From assembly GCA_030610515.1 (NCBI GenBank), contig JAUWRQ010000028.1, positions 1 through 8,076 of the forward strand: DNA of 8,076 bases, in the 5' to 3' direction. Under the pieces are notes generated by a model that made no database searches, had not been told where the DNA came from, and was given only the letters and a program-made list of their open reading frames with translations. Position 1 is the first letter of the stretch, and each line of letters starts with the position of its first letter. Shown piece by piece: positions 5,676 to 8,076 of the stretch. This DNA is from Candidatus Eiseniibacteriota bacterium. Lineage in GTDB: Bacteria > Joyebacterota > Joyebacteria > Joyebacterales > Joyebacteraceae. The position numbers and the translations under genes were made by a program.

Positions 5676-7883
5676 CTGGCGATCGACCTGATCCACGATC
5701 TCAATCCCATTCAACAGAAAGCGGTCCGCCACGAGAGCGGGCCGCTCCTGGTGCTGGCGGGGGCGGGCAGCGGAAAGACGCGTGTGCTGACCCACCGCAT
5801 CGCGCATCTCGTGTCCGCGCGCGGAGTGAGTCCTCGCCGCGTGCTCGCCGTCACATTCACGAACAAGGCGGCGGGCGAGATGAAGCGGCGCGTCGCCGAG
5901 CTCATCAGCGAAGGGGCCGGTCCGCTCTGGATCGGCACGTTCCACTCGATATGCGCCCGCATCCTGAGACTCGAATCCCGATGGGGCTGGTGGTCGTCCT
6001 CGTTCTCGATCTACGACGAGACGGATCAGACCAGTCTCCTCAAGGACTGCATGAAGAAAGCCGGCGTCGCCGATTCCGCGTTCGCTCCGCGCAGCATCCT
6101 GGGCGCCATCTCGAGGGCCAAGGACAGGCTGCTCTCGGCTGACGAGTACGCGGGGAGAGGTGGCGGCTACTTCGAGGAGTGCGTCGCCAAGGTCTACCGC
6201 GAGTACGAGCGGGGCCTCATCGACAACAACGCTTTCGACTTCGACGATCTCATCATGCGAACGGTCGAACTCCTGCGGCGCAATCCACCGGTGCTTCAGG
6301 TCTACTCCGACAGGTTCGAGTACGTACTCGTCGACGAGTACCAGGACACGAGTCACGCGCAGTACGAGCTCGTGAACCTGCTGTCGTCAGGCCGCCGCAA
6401 TCTCTGTGTCGTCGGCGACGACGATCAGTCGATCTATGGCTGGCGCGGTGCCGACATCACGAACATCCTGGACTTCGAGCGCGACCACCCCGACGCCGTC
6501 GTGCTCAGGCTGGAGCAGAACTACCGGTCGACAGGCCTCATCCTGTCGGCGGCGCACGACGTGGTGAGCCGGAACGTCCGCAGGAAGGAGAAGAAGCTCT
6601 GGACCGAGCGGCATGGGGGACAGACGCCGCACCTCTCAGGCGTCCCGAGCGAGTATCGGGAGGCCGACCTCATCCGCGATCGCATCTTGGAGCGTATGTC
6701 CGCGCGCGGGCTCTCGTACAGCGACTTCGCCGTTCTCTACCGGACTCACGCCCAGTCGAGGGTCATCGAGGATTCCCTCAGGCGTGCGGGGATAGCCTAC
6801 GACATCGTGGGCGGCGTCCGCTTCTACGAGCGGGCGGAGGTCAAGGACGTTCTCGCGTATCTCAGGGTCGTCGACAATCCCGCCGACTCGGTAAGCCTCA
6901 AGAGAATCATCAACGTTCCTCCGCGCCGCGTCGGGGAGAAGACGTTCTCCCGCCTCGAGGAGCACGCGGAAGTCTCCGGCCGCACGCTCCTGGACGCAGT
7001 CGCCGATCCGTCCGGCGTGGAGGGTGTCTCGGCCGCCGCGCGGGACTCGCTCGCCGGGCTGGCGGCGCTCATCGCCAGGGCGCGCGAGGCAGCGAGGGAG
7101 GACCCTGTCGACGCCGTGCTGCGGCGCGTGCTTGAGGAGTCCGGCTATCTCGAATGGCTCGGCGAACGCTCTGCGGACCAGACCGTCGAGCGCATCGCCA
7201 ACGTCGAGGAACTCGTCTCGGCAGCGAGCGAGTTCGTCGAGATGAGCGACGACCCCGGATTGGGTGCCTTCCTGTCACAGGTGTCACTCGTGGCGAACAT
7301 CGACGGGTGGGAGGAGCGGGCCAACGCCGTCTCGCTCATGACGCTTCACAACGCCAAGGGCCTCGAGTTCACGATCGTCATGATCCCCGGCCTCGAGGAT
7401 GGTCTCCTGCCCCACGAGTCGTCGTTCAGCGACAAGGACGAGCTCGAGGAGGAGCGGAGGCTTTTCTATGTCGGGATGACGAGGGCGAAGGACGAGCTCT
7501 ACATGTACTCGGCCGGTACGCGGAGGCGGAGCGGCGTGCTCGACGTGCGCGCGCCGTCCCGATTCGTCGATGAGATAGCTCCGGAACACCTCGAGATCGA
7601 GTCCGTCATCGAGTCCGCGCCGCTGCACCGCCGGCGCCGCGCGGAGCGGCGGCCGCGCTCCCGCAGAGCGGAGAGCGACGTCTTCCCGGACTACGAGAAC
7701 TTCTCCCAGGAATCCCACGGCCTCGAGCCGGGTGCGCGCATCGCCCACCCTTCGTGGGGTGAGGGCGTGGTCCTTGACATCACGGGCTCCGGATTCGACG
7801 CGATCGTGCGGATCCGGTTCGACGACGACGTCGAGAAGCGGGTCATGGTCCGCTACGGGAAGCTGAGGATACTCGGCGACTGA
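5676..7883 (+). CDS. pcrA: UvrD/PcrA-type superfamily 1A DNA helicase, apparently starting at CTG
   Basis: This ATP-driven 3'-5' helicase acts in nucleotide excision and mismatch repair, rolling-circle replication and removal of RecA or stalled polymerase. Read from CTG 5676 it has 735 residues, close to PcrA (724) and UvrD (720). Motifs in order are I AGAGSGKT (28-35), Ia TFTNKAAGEM (60-69), Ib GTFHS (87-91), II DEYQDT (220-225), III GDDDQSIYGWRGA (247-259), IV QNYRS (281-285), V TLHNAKGLEF (556-565) and VI RRLFYVGMTRAKDEL (594-608). After an Arg-rich linker (about 652-666) comes a C-terminal Tudor-like domain (about 685-733), recognisable by HPSWGEGVV; in PcrA/UvrD this domain contacts RNA polymerase. 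All ATPase motifs are intact. The first plain start, GTG 5751, would leave only two residues before motif I and remove the Q-motif region LNPIQQKAV (9-17), so it cannot be the true start. The gene lies 84 nt after the barrel gene with no clear promoter between them, so co-transcription is likely. Confidence 0.95.
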   Translation: MAIDLIHDLNPIQQKAVRHESGPLLVLAGAGSGKTRVLTHRIAHLVSARGVSPRRVLAVTFTNKAAGEMKRRVAELISEGAGPLWIGTFHSICARILRLESRWGWWSSSFSIYDETDQTSLLKDCMKKAGVADSAFAPRSILGAISRAKDRLLSADEYAGRGGGYFEECVAKVYREYERGLIDNNAFDFDDLIMRTVELLRRNPPVLQVYSDRFEYVLVDEYQDTSHAQYELVNLLSSGRRNLCVVGDDDQSIYGWRGADITNILDFERDHPDAVVLRLEQNYRSTGLILSAAHDVVSRNVRRKEKKLWTERHGGQTPHLSGVPSEYREADLIRDRILERMSARGLSYSDFAVLYRTHAQSRVIEDSLRRAGIAYDIVGGVRFYERAEVKDVLAYLRVVDNPADSVSLKRIINVPPRRVGEKTFSRLEEHAEVSGRTLLDAVADPSGVEGVSAAARDSLAGLAALIARAREAAREDPVDAVLRRVLEESGYLEWLGERSADQTVERIANVEELVSAASEFVEMSDDPGLGAFLSQVSLVANIDGWEERANAVSLMTLHNAKGLEFTIVMIPGLEDGLLPHESSFSDKDELEEERRLFYVGMTRAKDELYMYSAGTRRRSGVLDVRAPSRFVDEIAPEHLEIESVIESAPLHRRRRAERRPRSRRAESDVFPDYENFSQESHGLEPGARIAHPSWGEGVVLDITGSGFDAIVRIRFDDDVEKRVMVRYGKLRILGD

Positions 7884-7884
7884 A

Positions 7885-7905
7885 TCCCCTTTCAGTCCCA
7901 GGGGA
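7885..7905 (+). terminator. Weak hairpin just after the helicase stop
   Basis: TCCCCT (7885-7890) pairs with AGGGGA (7900-7905) around a 9-nt loop, starting two bases after the helicase TGA. It lacks a following T-run, so it is at best a weak or factor-assisted terminator. A probable promoter begins six bases later, which fits a transcript boundary. Confidence 0.3.
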
Positions 7906-7910
7906 AGTGA

Positions 7911-7940
7911 TTGGCGTTCGGTCGTCGAGTGGAGTACAAT
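7911..7940 (+). promoter_or_regulatory. Probable sigma70-type promoter for the last, partial gene
   Basis: TTGGCG (7911-7916, 4 of 6 consensus) is followed by an 18-nt spacer and TACAAT (7935-7940, 5 of 6). Transcription would start near 7947, giving a leader of about 44 nt before ATG 7991. The inverted repeat AGTAC-N7-GTACT (7933-7937 and 7945-7949) overlaps the -10 element and start point and could be an operator, but the arms are short. Confidence 0.5.
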
Positions 7941-7990
7941 ACAAGTACTGGTGTTCGCGCAGACTGGGGCACAGCGTACGGAGTCTTGGT

Positions 7991-8076
7991 ATGATCGCGG
8001 CAGCTCACTCCTCCGAGTCAGCACCGACCGGGCACGCGCCGCCCGAGCTGTGTCAGCTCGTGTGGTTGGACGACGC
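7991..8076 (+). CDS. Start of an unidentified gene, cut by the window edge
   Basis: An open frame runs from ATG 7991 to the window end with no stop over 28 codons. GGAG (7980-7983) lies 7 nt upstream as a Shine-Dalgarno sequence, and a likely promoter lies before it. Third positions are G or C in 23 of 28 codons, as expected of coding DNA in this genome. The visible peptide begins MIAAAHSSESAPTGHAPPEL and continues CQLVWLDDA. It has no recognisable motif, signal peptide or membrane segment, and I cannot assign a family. The call rests on start context and base composition only. Confidence 0.45.
   Translation, partial: MIAAAHSSESAPTGHAPPELCQLVWLDD

Noticed and set aside
4362..6356. 664-codon open frame on the minus strand
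   Set aside because: It lies antisense to the barrel gene and the helicase, both of which have unmistakable domains. Its translation is Arg/Asp/Glu/Val-rich without family motifs, the typical antisense shadow of GC-rich genes.
7986..7995. Extended -10-like sequence TTGGTATGAT
   Set aside because: It matches TGnTATAAT well, but it contains the ATG of the last gene and has no convincing -35. The promoter at 7911-7940 explains that gene better.
8044..8060. Perfect 7-bp stem with a TGT loop near the window end
   Set aside because: It lies inside a probable coding frame with no following T-run, and short palindromes of this kind are common in GC-rich coding DNA.

Overview
The window is GC-rich DNA from a Gram-negative (diderm) bacterium. 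It carries a site-2 protease of the RseP type and a large exported protein that ends in an Omp85-type outer-membrane barrel, and both imply an outer membrane. Nearly all of it is coding, and every supported gene is on the + strand. The combination of dxr, rseP and a fused TolB-like/barrel protein, with high third-position GC, would suit an uncultured FCB-group or related lineage. That placement is inference and cannot be fixed from this sequence.

Layout. Positions 1-888 hold the 3' three-quarters of dxr (non-mevalonate isoprenoid synthesis). A 118-nt gap follows, containing a 28-bp tandem repeat that begins inside the last dxr codons. rseP (1007-2332) is an intramembrane zinc protease with two PDZ domains. 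A 97-nt gap holds a GC hairpin and a near-consensus sigma70-type promoter. That promoter sits so close to the next ATG (2430) that the mRNA should be leaderless. The gene at 2430-5591 encodes a 1053-residue protein with a signal peptide, a gluzincin metallopeptidase domain, a six-blade TolB-like propeller, a disordered linker and an Omp85-like barrel. After an 84-nt gap with an 11-bp hairpin next to a strong Shine-Dalgarno sequence comes a PcrA/UvrD helicase (5676-7883). It has no ATG, GTG or TTG where its N-terminus must begin, and it appears to start at CTG. The last 193 nt contain a weak hairpin, a likely promoter and the first 28 codons of an unidentified gene that runs off the window.

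How the genes work together. dxr-rseP is a common bacterial pairing (often uppS-cdsA-dxr-rseP). In proteobacteria bamA often lies just after rseP. Here that slot holds a barrel protein that lacks visible POTRA domains and instead carries a periplasmic protease and a propeller. Its own promoter separates it from rseP. The theme of the first three genes is the cell envelope: isoprenoid precursors for the undecaprenyl carrier, envelope-stress proteolysis, and an outer-membrane assembly, quality-control or export module. The helicase belongs to DNA repair and transcription-coupled processes and has no evident link to the others beyond a possible shared transcript.

The points most worth a second look are the protease-propeller-barrel fusion, the leaderless promoter arrangement, and the CTG start with its upstream hairpin. 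I found no CRISPR array, insertion sequence, rRNA or tRNA.
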